Assembly (NCBI RefSeq): GCF_050113635.1
Contig: NZ_JBNJLT010000002.1
Coordinates: 248,001-312,000, forward strand
Direction: 5' to 3'
Length of the DNA stretch: 64,000 nucleotides
Source: Marinimicrobium sp050113635
GTDB taxonomy: Bacteria > Pseudomonadota > Gammaproteobacteria > Pseudomonadales > Cellvibrionaceae
A program made the position numbers and the translations under genes. Below are positions 1 to 8,813 of this stretch, in pieces (positions within the stretch are counted from its first letter, which is position 1; the number at the start of each line of letters is the position of its first letter). The notes under the pieces were generated by a model. The model was not told where the DNA came from. It was given only the letters and a program-made list of their open reading frames with translations, and ran no database searches.

Positions 1-58
1 CGTGATGATTCAGCAACGTGCCGTCGAGATCGGTAAACACCAGTGTGGGCTTGTTCAT
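1..58 (-). CDS. HAD-superfamily phosphatase, N-terminal fragment
   Basis: Only the first 19 codons are in the window; the gene runs off the left edge. They read MNKPTLVFTDLDGTLLNHH, which holds HAD motif I (DxDGT), where the first Asp is the nucleophile in this family. The ATG overlaps the stop of the upstream kinase gene as ATGA, so the two are probably translationally coupled. HAD phosphatases beside a glycerate-type kinase are often mannosyl- or glucosyl-3-phosphoglycerate phosphatases; that assignment is inference from context, because the substrate-specific part is not visible. Confidence 0.8.
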   Translation of the reverse strand, partial: MNKPTLVFTDLDGTLLNHH

Positions 59-1032
59 AACGCTGTTCCTCGGGAAGGGATGACCCGCTCGATACGATGC
101 GCGGGATTCAGCTCAAAGACCAGATCCGCCCGGTGGGGCATCTCTTCCAGAATCCACCGGGTAAGACGTTCATAATGACTGATAAACTGTTTCAGTTCGT
201 CCTCCGACATCAACCCCGGCGCTGTGCGGCCCTCTTGCGCGACACGGCGTGCCAGGGCCGCCTCCTGTTCGGCGCGCCACTGATAGACCTGCTCAAAGGA
301 AGGCGCGCGCAATAACACGAGATGATCCAGCCCATCAAACAAACGTTGATAGTCCTGCAACCGGTCATTCACATAGCGCCGCCAATGGCCCTCCGGATCA
401 CGATCACGCTCCAGCGCATTGACCGGTTCGGACAAGGCCCCGTGTTCTTGTGGCCTGGCCCCCACACACCACCCTTCGAGAATAATGAGGTGTGGTTTTC
501 CCTGCCACGCGGGCCAATCCTGAGGGGGAAGACGATCATCCCGCGCCTTGTCAAAGCGCGGTATGGCAACGGTTGTGGTCGGGTCGGCACGAAGCAGTTC
601 ATCCATGACTCTCAGACCCAGCACCAAGTCATGAGTGCCGGGCACGCCCCGGGTAGCCAGTAATGGATGTACCGTCTTTGCCAGTGTTTGCCGCTCATGG
701 CGGGTCAGGTAAAGATCATCGATGGACAGACGACAGACGCGAAAGCCCTGTCGTTCCAACAAGTGGGCAATCACTTCAGCCGCCGTCGACTTGCCCGTGC
801 CCTGAGCGCCGTTAATTCCCAGTGACAGCGGCTGCGACCGGGACGACACCGTGTGCGCCAACCGCTCGACCAGAGGCCGATACACCTGCATTAAATGGCC
901 GGTGATCTCCGGCGCCAATCCCAGATCGTCGGATAACGGAAGGAGATCAGCAGGTAGCGACGACTCAGTGACGCCCCAGTGCTTTAGTAAAGCAGGGGGC
1001 CACAAGTGCCCCACAGATGGTGATTCAGACAT
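55..1032 (-). CDS. P-loop kinase, D-glycerate 3-kinase-like
   Basis: A soluble P-loop kinase of about 325 residues with Walker A GAQGTGKS near residue 75-82 and a following RLSIDDLYLTRHER stretch typical of the uridine kinase/glycerate kinase (GLYK/YggC-like) group. The expected reaction is ATP-dependent phosphorylation of glycerate or a related small acid in the cytoplasm; the substrate is inferred from family resemblance and from the HAD phosphatase gene it overlaps by 4 bp. I start it at the ATG at 1032, which has AGGGAG about 8 nt upstream, and not at an in-frame TTG at 1062 with no clear ribosome site. The upstream neighbour is divergent. Confidence 0.75.
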   Translation of the reverse strand: MSESPSVGHLWPPALLKHWGVTESSLPADLLPLSDDLGLAPEITGHLMQVYRPLVERLAHTVSSRSQPLSLGINGAQGTGKSTAAEVIAHLLERQGFRVCRLSIDDLYLTRHERQTLAKTVHPLLATRGVPGTHDLVLGLRVMDELLRADPTTTVAIPRFDKARDDRLPPQDWPAWQGKPHLIILEGWCVGARPQEHGALSEPVNALERDRDPEGHWRRYVNDRLQDYQRLFDGLDHLVLLRAPSFEQVYQWRAEQEAALARRVAQEGRTAPGLMSEDELKQFISHYERLTRWILEEMPHRADLVFELNPAHRIERVIPSRGTAL

Positions 1033-1107
1033 AGCGGCGACTCCCTGAAACCTTTCGCTCAACAGTACAGCTTAGCAGTGCAGGAACCGGGCCATGATGA
1101 ATTTACC

Positions 1108-1157
1108 TTGACGGATTCCTGCATTTACAGTAATTTCAGTAATTACTGAAGTTACTG
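1108..1157 (+). promoter_or_regulatory. gbsR-cydAB promoter with 30-bp palindromic operator
   Basis: TTGACG (1108-1113), a 17-bp spacer and TAATTT (1131-1136) form a sigma-70-type promoter. A palindrome at 1128-1157 covers the -10 and the start site. Its core CAGTAATTACTG is a perfect 12-bp dyad and its outer arms are CAGTAA and TTACTG; only one symmetric base pair breaks the full 30 bp. A MarR/GbsR dimer or pair of dimers would suit it, so autoregulation of the operon by the downstream regulator is likely (inference). Confidence 0.65.
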
Positions 1158-1169
1158 GAGAACGCGCTC

Positions 1170-1715
1170 ATGAGCAGCACGCTCACCCCCATGATCCAAT
1201 CCTGCGTACTACACTTTGGTGAGATGGGCAGTCGTTGGGGTATCAATCGAACCGTCGGGCAGATGTATGCCCTGCTGGTGCTCAGCGAAGCCCCGCTGTG
1301 CGCCGATCAAATGTCCCAGGCTCTGGGTTTTTCCCGTTCTAACATCAGTATGGGCCTTAAGGAGCTGCAATCCTGGGAACTGATTCGCATCAAGCACATT
1401 CCCGGAGAGCGGAAGGAGTTCTACACCGCACCTGACGATATCTGGGAAATTGCCAAGATTCTGATTGAGCAACGGCGCAAGCGGGAAATGGACCCAACCC
1501 TGACCACACTGCGCAGTTTACTGCTGGAACAACCCGCCAATCAGGAGGAGGAATTTGCGCAACACCGCATGCGGGAAATGCACGAACTCATTGAAATGCT
1601 GACCCAGTGGACGACCGAAATTCAACGCCTGAACCGCAGCAACCTCAAAGGACTCCTGAAGCTCGGCGGTAGCCTGGGCAAGGTTCTGGATATGAAAGAC
1701 CGCTTACTGAAATAA
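1170..1715 (+). CDS. GbsR/MarR-family transcriptional regulator
   Basis: A 181-residue winged-helix regulator. The DNA-binding part lies around residues 30-90 (ADQMSQALGFSRSNISMGLKEL is a helix-turn-helix, followed by a wing with GERKEFYT), and the C-terminal half is helical and charged, as in GbsR dimerisation regions. It is cytoplasmic. It lies 13 bp ahead of cydA in the same direction, and the palindrome at 1128-1157 overlaps its promoter, so it most likely controls its own transcription and that of the cytochrome bd oxidase. GGAG precedes the ATG. The effector is unknown; a respiratory or redox signal is a guess from context. Confidence 0.8.
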   Translation: MSSTLTPMIQSCVLHFGEMGSRWGINRTVGQMYALLVLSEAPLCADQMSQALGFSRSNISMGLKELQSWELIRIKHIPGERKEFYTAPDDIWEIAKILIEQRRKREMDPTLTTLRSLLLEQPANQEEEFAQHRMREMHELIEMLTQWTTEIQRLNRSNLKGLLKLGGSLGKVLDMKDRLLK

Positions 1716-1728
1716 GAGGCCCTCTAAG

Positions 1729-3117
1729 ATGGAAACGTTATTGCTATCGCGCATCCAGTTCGCCGCGAATATCAGTTTTCATATTTTATTTCCCACCATC
1801 ACCATCGCACTGGCGTGGTTCCTGTTTTATTTCAAGGTGCAATACAACCGCACCAACGACGACGTGTGGATGCGCGCCTACCGCTTCTGGGTCAAAGTGT
1901 TTGCATTGAGTTTCGCCCTGGGCGTGGTCAGCGGTATCACCATGTCGTTTCAGTTCGGCACCAACTGGCCCGGCTTTATGGCGACCGTCGGCAATATTGC
2001 CGGTCCCCTGCTCGGCTATGAAGTGCTGACCGCCTTTTTTATGGAAGCCACCTTTCTCGGCATCATGCTGTTCGGGATCAACCGGGTATCAAACCGGGTG
2101 CACACCATCGCCACATTACTGGTGGCCGTGGGCACCAGTCTATCGGCGTTCTGGATTCTGGCCCTCAACTCCTGGATGCACACACCAGCCGGTTTTGAAA
2201 TGCGCGATGGCGTGGCCTTTCCGGTCAGTTGGCTCGCGGTTATTTTTAACCCGTCACTGCCCTATCGCCTGTCCCATATGCTGGTAGCGTCCGGCCTGAC
2301 AGCGGCGTTCCTGATGGCGGGCCTCTCCGCCTATCGTCTGTTGAAAGACGACCACAAACCCGCTCCCAGACTCACCCTGAAAACCGCTGTGTATGCGGCT
2401 GCGCTGCTGATTCCCTTGCAGATTTTCCTCGGCGACCTTCACGGTCTGAATACGCTAAAACACCAACCGGCAAAAGTGGCCGCCATGGAGGCCCTGTGGG
2501 AAACCACCGAGGGCGCCCCACTGGTTTTGTTCGGGCTGCCTGACCAGGACGAACAACGAAACCGCTATGCCCTGGAGATACCGCACGGTGCCAGCCTGAT
2601 TCTTACCCATGAACTCAATGGCGAAGTCAAAGGCCTCAATGAATTCGAAAATGAGCACCCTCCGGTATCGCCTGTATTCTGGGGGTTCAGGATCATGGTG
2701 GGGCTCGGTATGTTGATGTTATTGGTCTCCTGGAGCTGCGGCTGGCGGCTGTGGCGTTCCGGCTCACTGCCGCCCTGGATGCTCAGAGTGCTCGTGGGTA
2801 TGACGTTCTCCGGCTGGCTCGCTACACTCGCCGGCTGGTACGTCACCGAGATCGGGCGTCAGCCGTGGCTGGTCACTGGCGTTTTAAGTACGCACGATGC
2901 CGTCACCGATGTCCCCACCGGCAACGTCGCCCTCTCACTAGTCATGTATCTGTCGCTCTACGCGGTATTGCTGGTGGCCTACCTCAGCACCCTCTTTCTC
3001 ATCGCCCGCAAAGCGGTGCTGGTGGACCGGGACGAGGAAGTCGAAACCCTGCAGGATCGACATAACCCGCTGAGTCCAAACCAAGAGAGCGTAAACGACG
3101 AAGGAGAAACACGATGA
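1729..3117 (+). CDS. cydA: Cytochrome bd ubiquinol oxidase subunit I
   Basis: Quinol-oxidising, heme-bearing subunit of cytochrome bd, an inner-membrane terminal oxidase that reduces oxygen to water. The 462 residues form many membrane helices. Expected ligands and signatures are visible: His18, His183 and Met323 in the positions of the heme ligands, GYEVLTAFFMEA (Glu98 and Glu106), the Q-loop piece QPAKVAAMEA (Lys249, Glu254) and GRQPW at 376-380. The short Q-loop places it with the bd-I short-loop or Cio-type enzymes. It follows a GbsR-type regulator by 13 bp and overlaps cydB by 4 bp, so the three genes form an operon. Confidence 0.95.
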   Translation: METLLLSRIQFAANISFHILFPTITIALAWFLFYFKVQYNRTNDDVWMRAYRFWVKVFALSFALGVVSGITMSFQFGTNWPGFMATVGNIAGPLLGYEVLTAFFMEATFLGIMLFGINRVSNRVHTIATLLVAVGTSLSAFWILALNSWMHTPAGFEMRDGVAFPVSWLAVIFNPSLPYRLSHMLVASGLTAAFLMAGLSAYRLLKDDHKPAPRLTLKTAVYAAALLIPLQIFLGDLHGLNTLKHQPAKVAAMEALWETTEGAPLVLFGLPDQDEQRNRYALEIPHGASLILTHELNGEVKGLNEFENEHPPVSPVFWGFRIMVGLGMLMLLVSWSCGWRLWRSGSLPPWMLRVLVGMTFSGWLATLAGWYVTEIGRQPWLVTGVLSTHDAVTDVPTGNVALSLVMYLSLYAVLLVAYLSTLFLIARKAVLVDRDEEVETLQDRHNPLSPNQESVNDEGETR

Positions 3118-4121
3118 TACCGTCCGGAGAAGCGTACTGGTTACCCTTCATTTTTATGGCGCTGATGGGCATCGCGTTTTTGGTATACGCCGTACTGGAT
3201 GGCTACGATCTGGGTGTGGGTATTCTTTTGCCCAAAGACTCAGAAGCCCAGCGCGATACCATGATCGCCTCCATCGGTCCCTTTTGGGACGCCAACGAAA
3301 CCTGGCTCGTGCTCGGCGTGGGTATTATTCTGATTGCCTTCCCCGCCGCTCATAACGTTATTTTGTTCCAGCTGTACCTCCCGGTCACACTGATGCTCGC
3401 CGGCCTGATCCTGCGCGGCGTGGCATTCGACTTTCGCGCCAAGGCACCCGTGGACCACAAAGAGCGCTGGGACCTGGCGTTTTTTGGAGGCTCATTGCTG
3501 GCGACCCTGTCGCAAGGGTACATGCTGGGCCTCTACGTTATGGGTTTTCAACAAAGCCTCGCGGCCTACGCCTTCGCCACACTGAGTGCGGTGTGCGTGA
3601 CCGCGGGCTACTGTCTGATTGGGGCGGCCTGGCTGGTGCTGAAAACCGAGGGCGACTTGCAGGCGCGCGCGGCACGCTGGGCAAGATATTGCGCCTGGTT
3701 AATGGCCATTGGTCTGGTGACCGTATCGGTCGTCAACCCACTCATTAGCGAGCGCGTGTTCGATAAATGGTTGAGCGACGGTTTAGGGCTGTTTCTGTTA
3801 ATCATTCCAGCGCTGTGTTTTCTGCTGTTTTTGATCAATGACCGATACCTGGCCAAATTTCCTTACGATAACGATTTTGGGTGCTGGTTGCCTTTCGCCG
3901 CGACCATCGGCTTGTTTGTACTGGCGTTCTCGGCACTGGCTTACAGCTTCTTTCCCTACGTGGTTCCGGAGCAGCTGACCTTTTGGCAGGCCGCCAGTGC
4001 GCCGGAATCGCTGAAGTTTATTCTGGTGGGCGTAGTCATCGTATTGCCGGCCATCGTAGGCTATACGATTTTTGCCTACCGGGTGTTCTGGGGCAAGGCC
4101 AGCGAGCTGACCTATTATTGA
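3114..4121 (+). CDS. cydB: Cytochrome bd ubiquinol oxidase subunit II
   Basis: Membrane partner of CydA, 335 residues with roughly eight to nine hydrophobic helices and the family N-terminal pattern FLVYAVLDGYDLGVGIL followed by IGPFWDANETWLV. It contributes to the stability of the oxidase and to substrate channels; it carries no CydA-type heme motif itself. Its ATG overlaps the cydA stop as ATGA. No short CydX-like frame follows: the 82 bp after the stop contain the next promoter, so the small third subunit is absent here or encoded elsewhere. Confidence 0.95.
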   Translation: MIPSGEAYWLPFIFMALMGIAFLVYAVLDGYDLGVGILLPKDSEAQRDTMIASIGPFWDANETWLVLGVGIILIAFPAAHNVILFQLYLPVTLMLAGLILRGVAFDFRAKAPVDHKERWDLAFFGGSLLATLSQGYMLGLYVMGFQQSLAAYAFATLSAVCVTAGYCLIGAAWLVLKTEGDLQARAARWARYCAWLMAIGLVTVSVVNPLISERVFDKWLSDGLGLFLLIIPALCFLLFLINDRYLAKFPYDNDFGCWLPFAATIGLFVLAFSALAYSFFPYVVPEQLTFWQAASAPESLKFILVGVVIVLPAIVGYTIFAYRVFWGKASELTYY

Positions 4122-4139
4122 GCCGCTGAGCTTGCTTTG

Positions 4140-4166
4140 TTGACAAGCCTGGCGGCACTTTTTAAT
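4140..4166 (+). promoter_or_regulatory. Possible promoter of the AAA ATPase gene
   Basis: TTGACA at 4140-4145 is a perfect -35. The best -10 is TTTAAT at 4161-4166 with a 15-bp spacer, or TAATGT two bases later with 17 bp. It lies in the short gap between cydB and the ATPase gene and would separate their transcription. Confidence 0.4.
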
Positions 4167-4203
4167 GTTGCAGACTTGAACAACGATAAAGGAAAACGCT
4201 GGC

Positions 4204-5679
4204 ATGCAAGACGCGCATGACCTCAAGCTGATGCTGGACTCCAAAGTCCCGCTGGTGGTGATCGAGAGCCACGAGGAAACCAAAGCCATTAATCTATTAC
4301 AGCGTGTCGCACGGGAAACCGGGCGACCGCTGTATCACTGGTCTATCACCGATGGACTCACTCAGCTCGGCTTTGGTCCTCAGCTACAACCCAAGGGTCG
4401 GCAGATGGAGGAGCCCGACGCGGTGCTTGAACACATCAAGCAACAGAATACGCCCGGCATTTATACCCTCTGTGACTTTCATCCGTTTCTGACGGACCAG
4501 CCCCGCACCATCCGACTGCTCAAAGATATCGCCCTGAATCAATCGCGGCTGCCTCACACTCTGGTGCTGCTCAGTCACCGGTTAAGTTTGCCTGAAGAAG
4601 TACAGCGCTTCAGTGCCAGCTTTCAGCTGTCCCTGCCCAGTGACGAGCGCATCCTCGCCATCATTCGCGAAGAAGCCCGCGCCTATGCCGAACAGCATGG
4701 ACAAAAACGCATCAAAACCGACAACACGACACTGCGCCGACTGATGACCAATTTGCAGGGGCTCAGCGCCAGCGATGTGCGACGTCTGGTGCGCGTCGCC
4801 ATTTGGCAGGATGGCGCGATCACCGAAGAAGACCTACCGGTAGTGAATCAGGCCAAATTTGCATTGCTAGATATGAACGGCGTGATGAGCTACGAGTACG
4901 AGACGGCGGATTTTTCCCAGGTCGCCGGGCTTCCCAACCTAAAGCGCTGGCTACAACGTCGCGGTGAAGCGTTTCACAGTGACGATTCAGGGGCCGGACG
5001 TCCACGCGGCATTTTATTGCTGGGCGTACAGGGCGGAGGGAAAAGTCTGGCCGCCAAAGCTGTCGCTGGCACCTGGAACCTGCCTTTGCTGCGCCTTGAT
5101 GTCGGGGCGCTCTATAACAAATACCACGGGGAAACCGAACGTAACCTGCGCGAAGCGCTCGCCATGGCCGATGCCATGTCGCCCTGTGTGCTCTGGCTGG
5201 ATGAAATCGAAAAAGGGCTGGCCCAGGGCAACAGTGATGACGGCACTTCCCGACGCCTGCTGGGCACGCTGTTGACCTGGATGGCGGAACGTAAAAAACC
5301 GGTTTTTTTCACAGCCACCAGCAACGACATCAGCAAGCTGCCGCCGGAATTGATTCGCAAGGGGCGCGTGGATGAGATATTTTTTGTCGATCTGCCGGAT
5401 GCCGATGTACGCCAGCACATTGTGGACATTCACTTGCGCAAGCGGAACCTGGATCCCGTGCGGTTTGATACGGCGGCCATCAGCAGCGCCACCGAAGGTT
5501 TTTCCGGCGCAGAGATTGAACAGGCGATTGTGGCCGCGCTTTACAGCAATGACCGCGATGCGCTGAATACAGACTCAATCCTGACAGAGGTGGCAAATAC
5601 CAGCCCGCTATCGGTCGTGATGGCGGAGCCTTTGCTTCAACTTCGTCAATGGGCAGCCGAGCGAACGGTACCGGCCTGA
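4204..5679 (+). CDS. Ycf46-like AAA ATPase
   Basis: A 491-residue cytoplasmic AAA protein. The first 220 residues form a degenerate ATPase-like domain; the second half is a canonical AAA module with Walker A GVQGGGKS (274-281, an unusual Gly-Gly-Gly form), Walker B VLWLDE (329-334), a sensor-1 TATSND and an arginine-containing RKGRVDEIF. This arrangement matches the Ycf46/FtsH-like group of cyanobacteria, plastids and proteobacteria, which lacks a protease domain and whose substrate is not established. AAAGGAAA lies upstream of the ATG. It stands alone after cydAB and is convergent with the next gene. Confidence 0.8.
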   Translation: MQDAHDLKLMLDSKVPLVVIESHEETKAINLLQRVARETGRPLYHWSITDGLTQLGFGPQLQPKGRQMEEPDAVLEHIKQQNTPGIYTLCDFHPFLTDQPRTIRLLKDIALNQSRLPHTLVLLSHRLSLPEEVQRFSASFQLSLPSDERILAIIREEARAYAEQHGQKRIKTDNTTLRRLMTNLQGLSASDVRRLVRVAIWQDGAITEEDLPVVNQAKFALLDMNGVMSYEYETADFSQVAGLPNLKRWLQRRGEAFHSDDSGAGRPRGILLLGVQGGGKSLAAKAVAGTWNLPLLRLDVGALYNKYHGETERNLREALAMADAMSPCVLWLDEIEKGLAQGNSDDGTSRRLLGTLLTWMAERKKPVFFTATSNDISKLPPELIRKGRVDEIFFVDLPDADVRQHIVDIHLRKRNLDPVRFDTAAISSATEGFSGAEIEQAIVAALYSNDRDALNTDSILTEVANTSPLSVVMAEPLLQLRQWAAERTVPA

Positions 5680-5694
5680 GGCATTATTCAGCCC

Positions 5695-6168
5695 TCAGCG
5701 GAGGGGCTGCGATGGGGGTCGGCGATGGGGTTTGGCTCGCACGTACAGGGTGCGGTGCACCCTGGCCACCAGTCGACCACTGGTATCGGTAACCTCGACC
5801 ACAAAGTCAGGCAGGTATTTGGCGCCGCCCGCCGTATGCTCGCGGATGCGCTCCAGAATGGTGTCGTTCACCGTAAAGACCGCTTTGACGGCGCTGCGCC
5901 CCGGCGCCAGAAAATCGATGTGCGCGCCTTTGTCCCACACATAGTAATCCTTCCCCAGGTGATAGGTCAGCATCATCATGTACCAGGGGTCTGTCATGGC
6001 AAACAGGCTGCCACCAAACTGAGTGCCCACCATGTTGCGATTGAAAAAACGCAACTTGAGGCTGACTTCAATATGACGAAAGTCTTCGCTGATATGGGTC
6101 GCGCGGATACCCGCAAAAAACAGCGGCGGCCAGAAGTTGACCAGGCGACGCACCCACTTCCAATTCAT
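5695..6168 (-). CDS. DUF4442 hotdog-fold thioesterase-like protein
   Basis: A 157-residue protein of the DUF4442/hotdog type. The signature is the central stretch NRNMVGTQFGGSLFAMTDPWYMMML, the long hydrophobic hotdog helix, followed by IDFLAPGRSAVKAVF. Such proteins resemble acyl-CoA thioesterases, but a substrate cannot be read from the sequence. Its ATG overlaps the proB stop by 4 bp, so it is the second gene of a proB transcript. A link to proline synthesis is not implied. Confidence 0.75.
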   Translation of the reverse strand: MNWKWVRRLVNFWPPLFFAGIRATHISEDFRHIEVSLKLRFFNRNMVGTQFGGSLFAMTDPWYMMMLTYHLGKDYYVWDKGAHIDFLAPGRSAVKAVFTVNDTILERIREHTAGGAKYLPDFVVEVTDTSGRLVARVHRTLYVRAKPHRRPPSQPLR

Positions 6169-7301
6169 CCGGTATAGCCTTCGGTCAACACGAGGTTATC
6201 CCGATGAACGAGTTCTTCATCATCTTTATAACCCAGCAGCGGCAAGATCGCCGAAGTGGGCTGTCCGATAATTTTACGCGCTTCCTCGGCGTTGTAATTG
6301 ACCAGCCCACGCGCAATTTCCTGCCCGTCCGGCCCGACACAGACCACCATGTCCCCGCGCGTGAAGCGGCCTTTCACGGCCTTTACGCCCACCGGCAAAA
6401 GACTGCGACCTTTTTCCCGCAACACTCGCACGGCGCCTTCGTCGAGCACCAGCGTGCCCCGGGTTTGCAGTTGTCCGGCAATCCAGCGTTTACGGGCCGC
6501 CTGCGGCTCCTGATCCGCGCGCAGCAGCGTTCCCAGCGTTTCACCGCGACGGGCACGCAGCAGGGCCTGTTCGGTGCGCCCCCCCAGGATCAGCGTATCC
6601 GCTCCGGATCGCGCCGCCACTCGGGCCGCGCGGACTTTGGTCAACATACCGCCGCGCCCCAGGGCACCACCACCGCCCGCCATCGCTTCCAGGCTGGAAT
6701 CTTCCGCGGACAACTCCGGCAACAATCGCGCGTCCGGATTTGTGCGCGGATCGCTGTCGTACATACCCGCCTGGTCAGTCAAAATCACCAGCAAATCGGC
6801 TTCGATCAGGTTGGCGACCAATGCACCCAGCGTGTCATTGTCGCCAAACCGGATTTCGTCAGTAACCACGGTGTCGTTCTCGTTGACGACCGGCACCACA
6901 CCAAGATCCAGTAACGTGCGCAAGGTGGAGCGGGCATTGAGGTAACGTTGGCGGGATGACAGATCGTCGTGGTCGAGCAACACCTGAGCGGCGTGCAAAC
7001 CGTATTGCTGAAAAGCGCTTTCGTAAGTTTGCACCAGTACCATTTGCCCAACCGCGGCCGCCGCCTGGAGTTGATGAATGGCAGTGGGACGACGATTCCA
7101 GCCCAACCGCGTCAACCCTGCGGCCACGGCGCCGGATGAAACCAGCACCAGCTCGATACCCTGCTGACGCAGTTGTGCCATTTGCGCGACCCAGTCATTG
7201 ATCGCGGGCACATCCAGCCCCTTGCCATCATTGGTCAACAGGGAGCTGCCGATCTTGACGACCCAGCGCTGGGTCGTGGTTACTGAACGTCTGTCTGTCA
7301 T
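6165..7301 (-). CDS. proB: Glutamate 5-kinase
   Basis: First enzyme of proline synthesis: ATP-dependent phosphorylation of glutamate to glutamyl-5-phosphate in the cytoplasm. The 378 residues hold the amino acid kinase domain (N-terminal VVKIGSSLLT, VSSGAVAAGL, VPVVNENDTV, GTGGMLTK-like GRGGMLTKVRAA) and, from about residue 280, a C-terminal PUA domain. That is the full bacterial two-domain length. In this organism group proB sits directly after obgE, as it does here with a 38-bp gap on the same strand. Confidence 0.96.
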   Translation of the reverse strand: MTDRRSVTTTQRWVVKIGSSLLTNDGKGLDVPAINDWVAQMAQLRQQGIELVLVSSGAVAAGLTRLGWNRRPTAIHQLQAAAAVGQMVLVQTYESAFQQYGLHAAQVLLDHDDLSSRQRYLNARSTLRTLLDLGVVPVVNENDTVVTDEIRFGDNDTLGALVANLIEADLLVILTDQAGMYDSDPRTNPDARLLPELSAEDSSLEAMAGGGGALGRGGMLTKVRAARVAARSGADTLILGGRTEQALLRARRGETLGTLLRADQEPQAARKRWIAGQLQTRGTLVLDEGAVRVLREKGRSLLPVGVKAVKGRFTRGDMVVCVGPDGQEIARGLVNYNAEEARKIIGQPTSAILPLLGYKDDEELVHRDNLVLTEGYTG

Positions 7302-7339
7302 GCTAGGCGTATTCCATTGGCTGAGTTGGGCGCGGCCAC

Positions 7340-8530
7340 TTATCGGACGTATTCTACTTCGACATCGTAATCGTCGTCATCGAAGTCGTCATCATCCTCC
7401 TCTGAACGCTGGCTCCGACGACGCTCCCGCAAGACTTCCACTCGCTCGCGCACTTCGTCGGCCATATCCGTCTGGAATTGCCGTTCACGATTACGAGCGT
7501 CCTCGTCATTGGCCTCTTCGTCCCACACGGTTTCGAGATGCGTCATGATCTGACCGCTCAGCGCCTCAGTACCCACTTGCTGCAACGCCGAAATTCGGAA
7601 CACGGGTCCTTTCCAGCCCAGTTCGTTCACTAACGCCTGGCAGCGCGTTTCCACTTCCTCTTCCGGTAGCAGATCCACTTTATTCAGCAGCAGCCAGCGC
7701 TCACGCTTGGCGAGTGTGGGGCTGAAGTTGTCCAGCTCCCTCATAATCGTACGCGCCTGCTCCGCCGGATCAGCGCCATCCAGCGGCGCCATATCGACGA
7801 TGTGCAGCAGCACCCGACAACGCGTCAGGTGTTTGAGGAACCGAATTCCCAGTCCGGCGCCTTCGGAGGCACCTTCGATCAGTCCGGGAATGTCCGCAAC
7901 GACGAAGCTGCGGTGCTTCTGAACTTTTACGACCCCGAGGTTGGGCACCAGTGTGGTAAACGGGTAATCAGCCACTTTCGGTTTGGCGGAACTGACGGCG
8001 CGAATAAAGCTGGATTTGCCGGCATTGGGCAAACCGAGCAGACCGATGTCGGCCAGCACTTTCAGTTCGAGTTTGAGGTTTCTTACTTCGCCTTCCGAGC
8101 CATTAGACGTTTGCCGGGGTGCCCGGTTTACGCTGGATTTGAAGCGGGTGTTGCCCAGCCCGTGAAAGCCGCCTTGAGCAACTTTGAGGCGCTGGCCGAT
8201 GTCGGTCAGGTCTCCGAGGGTTTCGCCGGTGTCGCCATCAATGACGGTGGTGCCGACGGGCACGGGTAGCAGCAGGTCTTCGCCTTTGCTGCCGGTGCAG
8301 TTCTTGCTACCGCCTTTTTCGCCGCTCTGGGCGCGATACCGTGGCTGGTAGCGGTAGTCGATCAAGGTGTTGAGGGCTTCGTCGGCGACGAGGTATACGC
8401 TGCCACCATCGCCACCGTCACCGCCATCGGGGCCACCCTTGGCAATAAATTTTTCCCGCCGGAAGCTGAGGCAGCCATTGCCACCTTTGCCCGCTTCGAC
8501 GTGAATGGGCGCTTCATCTACAAATTTCAC
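7340..8530 (-). CDS. obgE: GTPase Obg
   Basis: Ribosome-associated GTPase involved in late 50S assembly and stress responses. The 396 residues start with the glycine-rich Obg fold (KFVDEAPIHVEAGKGGNGC, then GGPDGGDGGDGG), continue with the G domain (GLPNAGKSS, DIPGLIEGASEGAGLG, LNKVDLL) and end in a strongly acidic tail. The start is the GTG at 8530, with GGGAG 8 nt upstream; the frame stays open for another 168 bases, but that part lies inside the repeated stem-loop element and is not coding. rpmA and rplU lie upstream on the same strand, the usual gammaproteobacterial order, here separated by an unusually long 512-bp gap. Confidence 0.95.
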   Translation of the reverse strand: MKFVDEAPIHVEAGKGGNGCLSFRREKFIAKGGPDGGDGGDGGSVYLVADEALNTLIDYRYQPRYRAQSGEKGGSKNCTGSKGEDLLLPVPVGTTVIDGDTGETLGDLTDIGQRLKVAQGGFHGLGNTRFKSSVNRAPRQTSNGSEGEVRNLKLELKVLADIGLLGLPNAGKSSFIRAVSSAKPKVADYPFTTLVPNLGVVKVQKHRSFVVADIPGLIEGASEGAGLGIRFLKHLTRCRVLLHIVDMAPLDGADPAEQARTIMRELDNFSPTLAKRERWLLLNKVDLLPEEEVETRCQALVNELGWKGPVFRISALQQVGTEALSGQIMTHLETVWDEEANDEDARNRERQFQTDMADEVRERVEVLRERRRSQRSEEDDDDFDDDDYDVEVEYVR

Positions 8531-8600
8531 TTTCTTACTCCCGACAGAATTTATCGAACCGATCAAATGCCAGCCAGCCGTGTAAGCCACTAGTAAGCCC

Positions 8601-8711
8601 GGCCCGCAAAGCGGTGTCCCCTTCCCGGACACGCCGTAAATACATCCCTGTAGGCTCGCATCGCGGGTCCCCCGCTCCACGGTCCGGAAAGGGGACACCG
8701 CTTTGCGGGCC
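8601..8711. repeat. Long palindromic element A, 30-bp arms
   Basis: The left arm (8601-8630) and right arm (8682-8711) are inverted copies of each other with one mismatch in 30 bp; the arm begins GGCCCGCAAAGCGGTGTCCC. The 51-bp centre (8631-8681) is, in reverse complement, nearly the same as the centre of element B, although the arms of the two elements differ. It is probably an extragenic repeat family member or structured RNA unit. Confidence 0.8.
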
Positions 8712-8813
8712 TCAGTGCCAATGAAAAAGCTCGTGCCGATAGCAATCCATTAAAGATTACCCCTCTGACATACTCAATCAATGGCTCTGTCTTTGAAAAA
8801 GCTGCCCAACGCG

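Noticed and set aside
3114..4203. Possible CydX frame after cydB
   Set aside because: No start plus short hydrophobic frame found in the 82-bp gap; only a promoter-like stretch.
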